Shown here in pieces: positions 12,762 through 23,370 of a DNA stretch of 64,000 nt. The first letter of the stretch is position 1; the number at the start of each line of letters is the position of its first letter. The stretch comes from Hibiscus mutabilis (Eukaryota > Streptophyta > Magnoliopsida > Malvales > Malvaceae). The DNA lies in assembly GCA_019671005.1 (NCBI GenBank), contig CM033715.1:248001-312000 (forward strand). Reading direction: 5' to 3'. The notes below the pieces were generated by a model, which saw only the letters and a list, made by a program, of their open reading frames with translations, was not told where the DNA came from and searched no databases. The translations under genes were made by a program, and so were the position numbers.

Positions 12762-13599
12762 TCATTCATTTTTCTTCTTCTTTTTGTTCATTAGATTGTG
12801 TAATTATCTCAAATGTAGGTGTTTTCTTTATCCTTTTATAGATGTGATTTATTTGGTCTTACCATCAAAATCTTGAATGTGAAAAGAGAAGAAAATCTTC
12901 TTGTATTCAGTGTAGAGAGTGTTTGGTATAGTTGTATGATTCTCGTTTTGGGTACAGAACCTCGTCATCCCGAGGGTGCAAAAAATAAAATTTATGTGAA
13001 AATAGAATTTAATTTTGAATTAAACACCGTTCGTGTATCAAATATCATTGATGTTCTCTCCTAAAAACAAAAGGAATCGTGTGATTTCGATTTCTCGTAT
13101 AGTTTCTTTTTCTTATTCGAACAACCCCTAAATCTATTATGCAAATTATATGCTTAGGATGAATGATTATATAAAATTATTTTGTATAATAAATTAAAAA
13201 TTAAATACTTATACATGACATAATTTTTATTTAATAGTATTCTAAAATAAAATTTGAATTCAATTTTGATTTAATTAACTTGATTTTAGGGTATGTAATT
13301 TTATTTACATAATTGCTTAATATAATGTTTTGGTAAAGTTTTATTTAGCTTGGACTAATAAATTGAGCATTTAAATTTTATATAATATATTTCCATAAAA
13401 AACTTTCCATTGTAACTGGTCATTAATAGTAAATTAGTAATCAATGAATATTAAATTTTATTTTTAATAATAAATATTTATTTGATATTATATAAAATAA
13501 TTTGGTATAAATAAAAAAAAGTTTATAAAATTATCTTATAATTACATTATTAAATTAGTAGTCCACATATTGTAGGGCATCATACTATACTTTCCTCCA
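12762..13599. other. AT-rich spacer between the two small paralogues
   Basis: Very AT-rich, especially 13140-13560. The short frame around 12819-13064 has no paralogue in copy B and looks like 3' UTR read-through. No repeat with clear ends was seen. Confidence 0.5.
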
Positions 13600-13809
13600 A
13601 TGTCTGCAACTGCTTCACCAAAGCCTAAGAGAAGTGGTCATGGGAGTTTTTGGAAGACAATGGAACATGTTTTCATATGTTTCATTCCTGTAAAATCGTC
13701 GAGCTCGAGAAGAAACGATAAATCCGTCCCTTTACACTCGAATATAGGCTCGTCTTTGTCTTCTCCCGATTTAGGCCATTTCGAGTTCGAACTACTTCAC
13801 AAACATTAG
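13600..13809 (+). CDS. Small basic protein, unknown function (copy B, shorter C-terminus)
   Basis: This 69-residue frame is paralogous to 12480-12761. The shared layout is a Lys/Arg-rich start (PKPKRSGHG), then FWKTMEHVFICFIPVKSSSSRR, then SNIGSSLSSPD. Beyond that the two diverge. Copy B stops after LLHKH, while the following bases (13810-13880) still resemble the copy A 3' coding part in another frame (DDNF against DENL). Copy B may therefore have lost its original C-terminus through a frameshift. Upstream bases matching copy A support this start. Function unknown; expression not judged. Confidence 0.5.
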   Translation: MSATASPKPKRSGHGSFWKTMEHVFICFIPVKSSSSRRNDKSVPLHSNIGSSLSSPDLGHFEFELLHKH

Positions 13810-14123
13810 TACCTCGTGGAAATTCACTTCGGATGACAACTTTCGAAGATCACCGAGTATTCAAAGAGAACAATATCGACTTATAAACACGAAAACAGTT
13901 TTATTTCAACTCTTTTCATTCTCCAGTGTCCGAAAAGAACAGTTTTATTGCATTACAGCAAGCTCCATATCAAAGAAGCTTATGAGAAACAAATTAATAA
14001 ACAAATATTACAGGTTGTATAGTACATCTCTATAACCTCAAGGACCTGTATAAACATGAACAATGCAAATAGTAGTTCGTAAAAAAATAACACATTCTAT
14101 AAGAATTCTGAAAGTATCTATAT

Positions 14124-17100
14124 TCATTGGCGGTTCTGTCTGATTGAATTTAAGTGCGCAGTCAAGATATCGATATCGGGAAGCTTTGGATGAACGTGAC
14201 TTGCATTCTGCTTAGATTGGCCCTCGCCGGTTGAAGTTTGAGTCGTCAAACTTTTGGCACTGGATGATGATATAATCTTTGGGACAGTAGCGGATGAGTG
14301 CTCATTTTCTGGTGACTTGAAAGTTCTATCTGATGAAGACCTTTTGGTCTCTGAGACCAGCCTTGAAGTTGCTTGTGATGACAACCGGGGATGTTGAAAA
14401 CTTCCCGAGAGATCGGAGTTCTTTTTCTGAGGCCGTGTCTTTGGTAGTGACTCATCAGCATTTGAACTCCTTGAGGAGGAATTCTTCTCAGAATCTACCA
14501 TTGGCTCGGAAGCAACAGTAGCTTTAAGATTGGAGCTTCTCTGTGAATTTGAAGGAGAGGCCATCGTCCTTCGAGAAAAATCAGTGTTGGAAAAAGCATT
14601 TAAACTTGTTTTAGGAAGGCCTTCATCAGAACCACTATTTCCTGAACCAGAATATGGGACAGCAACTCTTAGGCTAGATCTTTTGTTTTCTTCAAAGCTC
14701 GGTGTTTTGTTGTATTGGTCTTGAGTGCTACTAAAAGTCTGATTCGGCCGCCTCTCAGAGTCATCGTCACTAAAATCAACACGAGTACCCGATGCTCTCA
14801 CTCTGAATTTTCTGTTCACTTCATCACCCCCTTTCCCATTGTAATCAGAAACCACTTTTGGCTCAGGAAAATAAGTGGCTGTAAGATTGGTGCTTCTCCG
14901 TGAATTTGAAGGAGAGGCCATCGTCCTTCGAGAAAACCCTGTATCGGAAGGAGCCTTATTTTTAGGAAGGTCATCATCAGAATCATAATTTCCTGAACCA
15001 GAATATGGGACCGCAACTCTTAAGCTAGATCTTTTGTTTTCTTCAAAGCTCGGTGTTTTGTTGTATTGGTCTTGAGTGCTACTAAAAGTCTGATTCGGTC
15101 GCCTCTCAGAGTCATCATCACTAGAATCAACACGAGTACCCAATGCTCTCATTCTGAATTTTCTGTTCACTTCATCACCCCCTTTCCCATTGTAATCAGA
15201 AACCACTTTTGGCTCAGAAAAAGCAGTGGCTGTAAGATTGGTGCTTCTCCGTGAATTTGAAGGAGAGGCCTTCGTCCTTCGAGAAAACCCGGTATCAGAA
15301 GGAGCCTTTTGTTTAGGAAGGTCTTCATCAGAATCATTATTTCCTGAACCAAAATGTGGGACAGCACCCCTTAAGCTAGATCTTTGATTTTCTTCAAAGC
15401 TCGGTGTTTTGTTGTACCGGTCTTGAGTGCTGCTAGAAGTCCGTTTTGGTCGCTCATCCTCAGAGTCATCATTACTAGGATAGACATGAGTACTAGATGC
15501 TATCATACTGAGTTTTCCATTCACTTCATCACTACTTTTCCTATTGTATGGCTCTTGATTGTAAGATACAGAACCAACCAAAGCCTCCACTGCAGCGTGA
15601 GGAGATAACTGCTCAATTCTAGTAGATACATCATTGGCTGCTCCCACAGATGATAAAGCATTGCGTCGTGGACTATTTGTATATGGTGGAATCCTATAAC
15701 CCTTATGTCGAAGGCCTCCCGTCAAGTTTCCAAAATTCAATTTCATACCTTCTTCCTGACTAGAATTGTTAGACTGTTCAGTATCTTCCATGACTTCAAC
15801 CGACTGTGAATTGAAAATACTGTTTTCAGCTTGGTGTGAATCCATACTCTTTACATTACTACCTACACTAGGCTTGGAGCTCCCAACAAACTTGGATTTG
15901 TCTATCTCTTCGTCACTTTCAGAACTAGGGCCATAATCATCGAAAGTCGCCGGCAAATGATCTGCAGAGCTAGTTGAACTTTCAAAGAAGACAGGAGTTG
16001 GCCGTTGCTCGGAGAAAATATGTGATTCTGAAATGGACATTCCACGTGACTTAACATTCTTCTCAATGCTCTGAGAACTTGTTCTTGTAGATGAACGAGT
16101 AGGTGATCCTTGACCAGGAGATGATAAGCTCGTACTGAATTCATGTGCCTCGTGCTCTTCCTCCAAATCAAAACAATCTTCGTTATTATCTGATCCATAG
16201 TCGTCAAAAACTGCTGCGGCATTGTTGAAAGAATCTGATGTTTCTTCTGTGCTTCTTTGAAGGCTTCCTTTATCATTACGAAGAAAAGAATCCTCGCCAG
16301 AATTATTCCCCGAGTTCTGACGGTTTAAATTCGAAACAACATCATGATCATCAGAAAAAGTACTTGAACGAGAATGAGATGAAGAATGGCTTGATTGCTT
16401 CCTGATCCTTACTTCCTGATAATTGGCAAAACCAGAACTCTTTGTATCATGCAGTTCACCTGAGCTTCTCTTATCATTTTCTGACTTCAGCTGGTTAAAA
16501 TTAGAGACATTATCATGGTCATCAGTAAAACTGTTTGATTGAGAATGAGAATAAGAATAGCTTGATTGTTCCCTGGCCCCGACATTCTGATGATCACCAT
16601 TTTCACCTGATTTTCTCGCCAAGTTCACTTCAGCAAAATGGTCTATCTGTACTTGTTGAGATGAGTGTCTTTGAGAATATGCATCTGTGGTTTGGTTATT
16701 CACTGATGTTTCTTCCTTGAAGGAAGATGCAGTTGACTTGAAGGAACCGTGAGCGGATTTATCACCGCTCCTCCCGATGTTACTATAAACATTTCCATTG
16801 TCTCTTGCCCGGCCATGTTCTTTGAAGCTGTCGATTTGTTCATAACTCCCAGAATTCCTTCCATGAAGAGATATATTAACCGGATTTCTGCCAAGACGTT
16901 CATTTTGAGATGCTGAGCCAGTATACTTTTGTGGTTCCTCATCTCTCATACGATGAAGAGGTGACATCGGTGACCCCATTGAATACTGCTGGGTGATATT
17001 TCCACGGCTTGAAAGCTCAGCAGCAGCTCGGGCAGCCATACTTGCTATCTCTGCAGATTCTGCTGCTGCCTGAGCAGCAGCAGTAGCATCCTTGAAGTCC

Positions 17101-19256
17101 ATATTCCAATGTTGCCTCGGTGAAGAGTAGGCACTCTCATTTCCAGAATATGAATGCCTAAACCCTTGGTTTCCGGTTCCTGTGAAACCGAGCACCCAAA
17201 ATATATACTAGTAAGTAATAGAGAAAGAATAAACTTGGTTCATCGTGTTTAAATCTAATAATTAACATACCAAGAGGTTTTGAATTTGGAGAATAAGTTC
17301 CAGAGGACATCAAATTATCGGCACTGGTGTTTGAATAACCAAAATTCTTAGGAGATGATCTAGAGCTGTACTCGGAAAAGCTAGTAGTCGTATCATTTTT
17401 GTCAGTGCGTTTTGGATCTTGAACACTCGGAGGCCTGTTATCATAATTAGGAACTTGAACACTAGGAGGTCTCTGCTCATAAGCACTAGTTGGAGCTTGG
17501 ATATTAGAAGGATATGCTGAAAATTTGGCAGCCTCTGTAAAAGTATTTGGACCATTCTGCACAAGCAAATTTATATGGAAAAAAACATAAGTTGTTGAGC
17601 AAATCACTCAATCTCCGACAAACAGCGACAACATACAATCACTTCAGAATTGAATGTTTCTTTAAGGAGGATACTTGACATGATCATATGTTGGCGGATC
17701 GAACAAAAAAATAACCTATTTTGAATCATACTAGTCTTACCAGCTTGTCATCATAAACCTTTGATTCTTTTGCTCCAAATGAAGCAGGATCCCACTTGAT
17801 GTTGTGTTCCTCAGCAATTCCAGTCAAGATTTTGAGTTTGGTTGGACCATCAGGTGCTATGGCCGATAACTTCTCGACCAACTAAAGGAAACAACATACG
17901 GATCAGTCAATACTATCACAATCAAAGGTCAGTAACATTTCAACCATCGCTTATTCACGAGTAGATGCTCCGTACAAAAACTCACCATACGACCAACACC
18001 ACAGTTAGGACGCATTTCAAGTGCGGCAGAAGTAAATTCTTTCCCGTATTTCGCTGTAAAATGCTTGGAGGCATCCTTGAGCTCCGGTATATCTTCACAC
18101 CTAGCAGATGCAAATATTACACTGGCAATCGCTTCCTTCAAGTCGATAGGGCATTTTCTGAACAATTCAGATCAGTGAAACACAACCAGAAGTTATTAAA
18201 ATCGAAAGAAACCTACAAATACAATCCGACTAAAACACCAAACACAGTAAAAAAATCATCCTCCCCTCTTTATGAACTAACCACAAAACATTTATCCATC
18301 CATGCTTGTTTATCTGTCTCTATCACCATAAAACACTATCCCCTGATAAATATTCGAATCGGAACACTAGCAATCCAACCCAATAAGACAGGTCCAATTC
18401 ACAAATATTTTCAGAATTTATATAAACACAAAGCTATATATATAAGTTTAAAAACAAGTTCTACAATTATTAAATCGTATTTCGATCCTACTAAATGAAA
18501 AGGAGAAGACCACCCCTATCAAATTCAGATTCATATAAGTAGCATTTGTGTTCTAATTTTCGTTTCTCGTACCGGATTGATCCGTGTTCCTAGTAACATT
18601 TACAAACTTGATGAAAGTTCCCCTAAAATCGAAATACAAAGCAATAAAAGGAAGTAATTTTACATACTTTTGAGATTCAATCATCGGCATACGTGCAACG
18701 ATGAGTTCACAGTATATTTCAAGAAGATTATAAGCTTCTACAGTCTTTTCTTCCCTAACCACATGCTCCACCTGCAACAAAAAGAGCCCTGATTCAGTAC
18801 ACAACAAATCACAGACAAAATCATGATCAGGGATTTAAATAGCGATCCGCAACCGCAATAGCACCTACTATGTCCGTAACCGCATAAACACAACCGAAAA
18901 CGCGACTGCAACTACAATTTAAATCCCGATCAGATGAAAACTTTGATTCAAAACTAAATACCCGAATTCTAGCCGTCTGATCTTGCCCAGACTCCAGTAA
19001 CTGAGCCAACTCTCTCTTTAACTGCTTAGCCTGAGCTTCCCTCTTGTTCTTCATCAGCTTTATTCGCGGTATCGCTAGCCTTAAAGCTGTCTTGCTGCAT
19101 CAAACCAAAATTCAAAACCAAAAAACAAATCAAACGAGCAGTTCCTGTTCGATTCAAAACAGTTCGAAATTCAATGAATTAAAAAAAAGTTATTGAAATG
19201 AGAAAAAGAATATACCACTTGGCTGGCTTGAAGCTTTTGTGAAGCATTTTCTGCAT
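14124..19256 (-). CDS. IST1-like protein (regulator of Vps4 activity in the MVB pathway), about 1310 aa
   Basis: IST1 proteins bind ESCRT-III and the ATPase VPS4/SKD1 and tune endosomal sorting in the cytosol. Exons, in transcription order: 19256-19216, 19094-18962, 18771-18668, 18157-17986, 17881-17741, 17556-17271, 17179-14124; all are GT..AG and phases join. The N-terminal IST1 domain (about residues 1-195) begins MQKMLHKSFKPAKCKTALRL and has RIKLMKNKREAQAKQLKREL, VEAYNLLEIYCELIVAR and CPIDLKEAIASVIFASARC, all hallmarks of the family. The rest, about 1100 residues and mostly one 3-kb exon, is Ser/Asn/Asp-rich and looks disordered. It includes two to three tandem copies of a 117-residue unit (14490-15525). 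The far C-terminus DIDILTAHLNSIRQNR resembles an MIT-interacting motif for VPS4-type MIT domains. Plant IST1-like members with long tails are known; the repeat makes this one long. Confidence 0.92.
14490..15525 (-). repeat. 351-bp in-frame tandem repeat inside the IST1-like gene, about 3 units
   Basis: Units lie at about 15525-15176, 15175-14825 and 14824-14490 on the minus strand. Each encodes about 117 residues in the order GDEVNRKF, SDDDSERRPNQTF, SSTQDQYNKTPSFEENKRSS, VPYSGSGN, FSRRTMASPSNS. The middle and last units are nearly identical over the first two thirds, while the first is more diverged (GKLSMIASSTHV in place of RKFRMRALGTRV). The spacing of 351 is exact between the first and second pairs of matching landmarks (for example 14816 and 15167). 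The frame is kept throughout. Confidence 0.9.
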
Positions 19257-20459
19257 TTTCGGAGGTGAAGAGCGTCTCTGATAATTTCGATGATCAGTGA
19301 AAATGAAAGGAAAGGATCAAAAGGTTCTTCTTTAATAAATAAATAAACAAAAATGATGGATAATTTATTAACAGAAAATGGTAATTTAAAGTTCTGCGAT
19401 TCCATTGGATTTTCCCGGAAAATTATTAGCCGTTTTCTAAGGAAAAAAATCTATTCTTTCAGGGTCAAAGGTCAACTTTTTTACAATGTATTATTGTCGA
19501 ACTTGCCAAAAGTCCCTATGCTAAGTGTTTTTGATAGATTTAGTCATTTTACTAAAATTTGATATTTTTAGGTATTTTGATAAATTGAGAAAAACAAGTA
19601 TTGGATTTAAAATATAAAAAAAACGTTTGGTATTTTGCTTAAACTTGAGTCACAAACAAATTATCCGATTGAATTAATAGGAAAAAGGGTTAATCACTGT
19701 ATATAAAAATGTAAGTTTCAAAAGATCGAGGATTGGATATGATCAAATTGTAATAGTAGAGACTAAAATCACAAAGGAAAACATAGTACAAGGACCTAAA
19801 AACAATTTGTCCTCTTCCTTTTTCCAACGGCCTTCGGCTAGGTGTTTTGCCAGGTTGACATAATTTATGTACCCTGTTTTATTCAATAAAAAGGGTTAGA
19901 AATGATGGTCCAATCGCTTCTAAGATAAAAAAAATACCCAAAGACTTTAATTTTTTATTCTTTGGGTATTTTCATGGTGTATTAAATTCAAATCCCTAAT
20001 AGGAATTAAGAAAAATTTCAAAATTAATAAAATAATATAACACCCGATTTCCCTCTAGAAAACTCTATGTTTTTAACAATTTTGAAATTTGTTAAAATCG
20101 TCAACTTAAAAAAAAATTAAGTTTCGAAAGTTGTCGAACTAAAATGTTATAAAAAAAATACCAATTTAAACTGTTTGATCAAGTTTTAAAACTTACGGTT
20201 TTTAAGCATAAATTAAACTATAAACTCACTCTCATTCTTTTTTTTTTCTCTTGCACTCGTCTTTTAAGATTTTCACATCGTCGACCGTTCACTTCGTATT
20301 TTCAACTAATATTTATTATACAATATTGTTGATCCATGTCTGTTTTAAAATATCAAACTAAATATTAATAGACATTCGTATTCTTGGAAGGGTATATTTT
20401 TTTTTCCTGAAATGTCGATGGATTTCTTTTCTTTTGGTATTTTCCTAGAATAATAAAGA
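19257..20459. other. IST1-like promoter side and AT-rich intergenic DNA
   Basis: The first 100-200 bases should hold the 5' UTR and promoter of the IST1-like gene, read leftward. I could not pick a convincing TATA box. The remainder is AT-rich with no gene. Confidence 0.5.
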
Positions 20460-20815
20460 ATGAGGAAGAAAGGGGTAAAGTCCTCTCATAGACGTGGGAC
20501 ACATAAGCTGGGCAACTTTTGGCGTGCAATACTCACATGGCAGACAACAAATTGCGGCCACCAAAATGTTATATATTCCATTCATCTTCAAAAGTCAATG
20601 AACCCTGTCTTAAGACTTTCGTCCTTGCCATGCGGCGAGACGGAAGTCGGAACTTCTCTCCTGCAGTGGAGAGTCTTGTCTCCGTCAATAGGTTTTATGT
20701 CCCCCCACCAACACCAGCTAATTTGTAGACAATTTCAACCAGTTGTTTCTGGGACCATATGGGATGTTGAACGGCCAGACCAGCAGGTTCCTAGTTAAAC
20801 CGATTACCATTATCA
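20460..20815. other. Non-repetitive, GC-richer segment; possible gene remnant of unknown identity
   Basis: This stretch stands out from its AT-rich surroundings by near-balanced composition. It gives open frames of 112 codons (20460-20798) and 69 codons (20519-20728) in two plus-strand frames, for example NFSPAVESLVSVNRFYVPPP in the second. Neither has a splice-consistent extension that I can see, and I recognise no family. It may be an exon remnant or UTR of a lost neighbour. No strand can be assigned with confidence. Confidence 0.25.
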
Positions 20816-21014
20816 TCGACAAAACTTGGGTGCATTAAATTCTGTATAAGATAATGAGACAATAGCAAGGGCTTATTACCAACCTAATCTATCAAGATTT
20901 ATTAAGGATATCAAGTTAATCACTTGATTTCTCAGCTTCAACACTCTCTCATTTCAAGTGCGGCCGCAATTCAAATCGTGCAAACACACATTCAACTCCC
21001 TGTCTAACTCACCT

Positions 21015-21201
21015 TCAGACATAGTAACCAGTGAATGTAAAACCCCTTCCCACTATCTCACCGGAACAAAACCATGCGAAGCACTCCAGTCCGAACAAAG
21101 CAGCGATACTGGCATCTTCGACCGACAGTTCTTTCCTGTTCTTCCACATGTGCTTGACATAATCGAGCTCCTTCCGGAATGACTCAGTAAGGCCAGGGAT
21201 A
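21015..21201 (-). pseudogene. Last exon of mitochondrial ATP synthase subunit g, orphan fragment
   Basis: Subunit g is a small inner-membrane component of the mitochondrial F1Fo ATP synthase that supports dimer formation. On the minus strand this exon encodes about 61 residues: IPGLTESFRKELDYVKHMWK, then NRKELSVEDASIAALFGLEC, then FAWFCSGEIVGRGFTFTGYY plus a final V and stop. That is the conserved C-terminal half, with the membrane helix and its GxxxG-like GEIVGRG. A good 3' splice site (TTTTGCAG) precedes it at 21202. The N-terminal exon (about 60 residues, ending ...RLAS in relatives) is not visible in the next kilobase, nor before the next repeat region. I infer an incomplete copy; a very long first intron reaching past 22 kb cannot be excluded. 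Confidence 0.75.
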
Positions 21202-22230
21202 CTGCAAAAGTTTAATCAAAAGGAGTCATACAGATAAGCACTCGTGATTCTGATTTTTGGCCGGTGTTATGGCCTCCATAGAGTAACCTAATAATTGATT
21301 CTAATGGACAACATATAACAAGGAAATTGCAAAGAATCATAATTATCATTGACTATTTGTACCATACAAAACCAGAAACAACCCATCACTTCCCATTCTC
21401 CCGAAGATGAAACCAGCAAACTCCCAAATATGAGCCGCATGTTAAGAGAAGGGGGGTAAAGAAATGACATTTATCCCGAGAATTCTCTAGAGAATGGTTT
21501 TTAAATTTTTGCTCACAGCTATGAAGTAAAAGTTAATTCTGCTCCTAAATCAATAACAATATACTGCCAGAAGATCACCCGAGGATGTTCAATTTCAACA
21601 ACAAGAATTTCACTTCCTTACGAAAAAATCCAAGTTCTCCCATCAAAAAATGTTCTCACAAGTCACAGCGGCCACAAAAGTTTCCTATTAGCATGCAAAC
21701 AAAATTCATACCAGAATCCTAATCCCAAGCTTCATCCACAAACTTTGCAACAAAAACAAAACCGGGAACATCAGAGTGTTCTAAACCGTAGAATTTATGA
21801 ATACTGCAAGATTAAATATGGAAATATGAGTGCTCCAGAAGTGAGTAATTGTGCAGCCTCGGTAAGAAGCAATGTCGAAGCACAAAGGGTAAAACATCAC
21901 CGTGCTATGGGCCTATGGCACAAATCTTTGGACATTAAAATATTTTAATTGAACCCTTGACATATTAGTATTGTATCGACTAAATATGCTACCACTCTAG
22001 CTATTGGTTTAGGTGTTGATTGCCAATTCGATCTAACACGGAATATTTTTAAAATACGTGGATCAATTTTAAAGATGTGTTTATAATTGGATCTACCAGT
22101 TTAAATATGCTACAACAAGCATTGATTGAAATATTTTGAATTTGGACGCTAATGACAAAGCTAACGATATAATACCGAACATTTGCCAAGAATTACATGT
22201 AAATAGACCAAAATTCATCTTATTTATTTA
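21202..22230. other. Upstream of the subunit g fragment; no exon found
   Basis: I searched by eye for the missing N-terminal exon of ATP synthase g and did not find it. The segment 21240-21960 is moderately complex and could be old intron sequence; after that it is AT-rich. Confidence 0.4.
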
Positions 22231-22232
22231 TT

Positions 22233-22990
22233 TAAACTAGGAATGGCAATCTCAATTAAAGTTCAGACCTGACTCTAATCCGAGTTTGATATATTTTATT
22301 TTTGACTTGATCCGACATAACAAAAGCATTATTCGACCTTCAAATTTTAACAAAAACCCCAATTAAACCCGACCTGCCCCGAAAAAATTAATAAAAATAC
22401 TAAATATAATATATATAATAAAAGGGTAATTATATCATGCACTGGCAGTGGAAATATTTTGTTTCTACAAATACCCTAATTTTAGGGATTAGGGATTTAG
22501 TTTAGGGTTCATAAGGGTTTATGTTTATGTGCTTAGAATTTAGGAAATGTGGTTTGAATTTAGAGTTTAAGGTTAGAATTAGTGGTTATGGGTAAAAACC
22601 TAAATCCCTACTATATTACCCTAAAACCTAAACCCTAAACCCTAACAATAAACCCTAAATTCTAACCATAGACTCTAAATTCTAAACCTAAACCCCTAAA
22701 CTGTAAACTATAAACTATAAACTAGATCTCTAACCCTTGAAATTAGGGTACTTGTGGAAACAAAATGTTTCCGCCGCCAGTGCATCATATATTTTCTTAT
22801 AATAAAATATATAAAATTATAAATAAACTGGATTGGGTCAAGTCATAAAAATTTCACTCTAATTCGAACCCGACCCGACTTAAGTTCCCCTCCCCAAAAC
22901 CCAGCATGACCCGTATTTTTTAAAAGAAAAAACTCACCCATATCAAGTCGGGACCTAGTATGGCCGGATAATTTTAACATCCCTGATTTA
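22233..22990. mobile_element. Decayed non-autonomous element, interrupted by a foldback insertion
   Basis: The outer parts (22233-22430 and 22792-22990) both carry repeated CCCGAC/GACCTG/GTCGGG words (for example AAACCCGACCTGCCCCG and CGAACCCGACCCGACTTAA). They start AAACTAGGAATGGCAA and end ACATCCCTGATTTAAA, weak inverted ends. This style is common for plant MITEs or MULE-derived elements. The foldback at 22431-22791 lies inside it, so the order of insertion is readable. Superfamily not assigned. Confidence 0.5.
22431..22791. mobile_element. Foldback element, 51-bp terminal inverted repeats, telomere-like interior
   Basis: The left end TATATCATGCACTGGCAGTG and the reverse complement of the right end (TATATGATGCACTGGCGGCG) stay alignable over 51 bp with 6 mismatches. 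The interior is made of degenerate TTTAGGG words on the left half and CCCTAAA words on the right half (for example CCTAAACCCTAAACCCTAA near 22627), so the whole element can fold into a hairpin. It has no coding capacity. It sits inside an older element (22233-22990). Confidence 0.8.
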
Positions 22991-23261
22991 AACACATTAT
23001 ATTAATTTATCAACTTTATATAATATTTTTATATATTCTCATGATTAGGCCTGATTCGAAAGCGTTTAGCGGCCCATAATATATGTGAAAGAAAACATTT
23101 ATGTAAAATTATATTTAAAAAAAAATATTCAATTCATGATTTTATAGGTGGAGTGATAAAAACTGTGTATAAATCCACTAATTCAGTGTTCGATCAATAA
23201 ATAGTAGGTTTTAATTGTTATATTTAAAGATGGTATAAAAGTATTTTAAAAGAGAGATCTA

Positions 23262-23370
23262 CTAATTGGTCTAGTAGTTAAGGATACTCATGTTATCCCA
23301 TCTTGTATCGATTCAAATCTTGGCATGTGAATGTAATACTTCTCTATTTAATAAAAATATTTAAAAAGAG
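23262..23370 (+). repeat. tRNA-like / possible decayed SINE
   Basis: The words GGTCTAGTAGTTAAGGATA and, about 40 bases later, CGATTCAAATCTT resemble the A and B boxes of a RNA polymerase III promoter as found in tRNA-derived SINEs. The stretch does not fold into a complete tRNA and no target-site duplication could be fixed. A similar pair (AAATGGTTAAGGTATG, GATTCAAATCCC) occurs near 4240-4275. Low confidence. Confidence 0.3.

Noticed and set aside
14246..16942. Many short frames on both strands
   Set aside because: They are shadows of the large IST1-like exon; their pairwise similarity comes from the 351-bp repeat.
17965..18498. 177-codon plus-strand frame
   Set aside because: It is antisense to an IST1-like exon and its neighbouring intron, with no family motif.
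22620..22720. Interstitial telomere array
   Set aside because: CCCTAAA units are degenerate and mixed with inverted TTTAGGG words inside a terminal-inverted-repeat element, so it is not a true telomere remnant.
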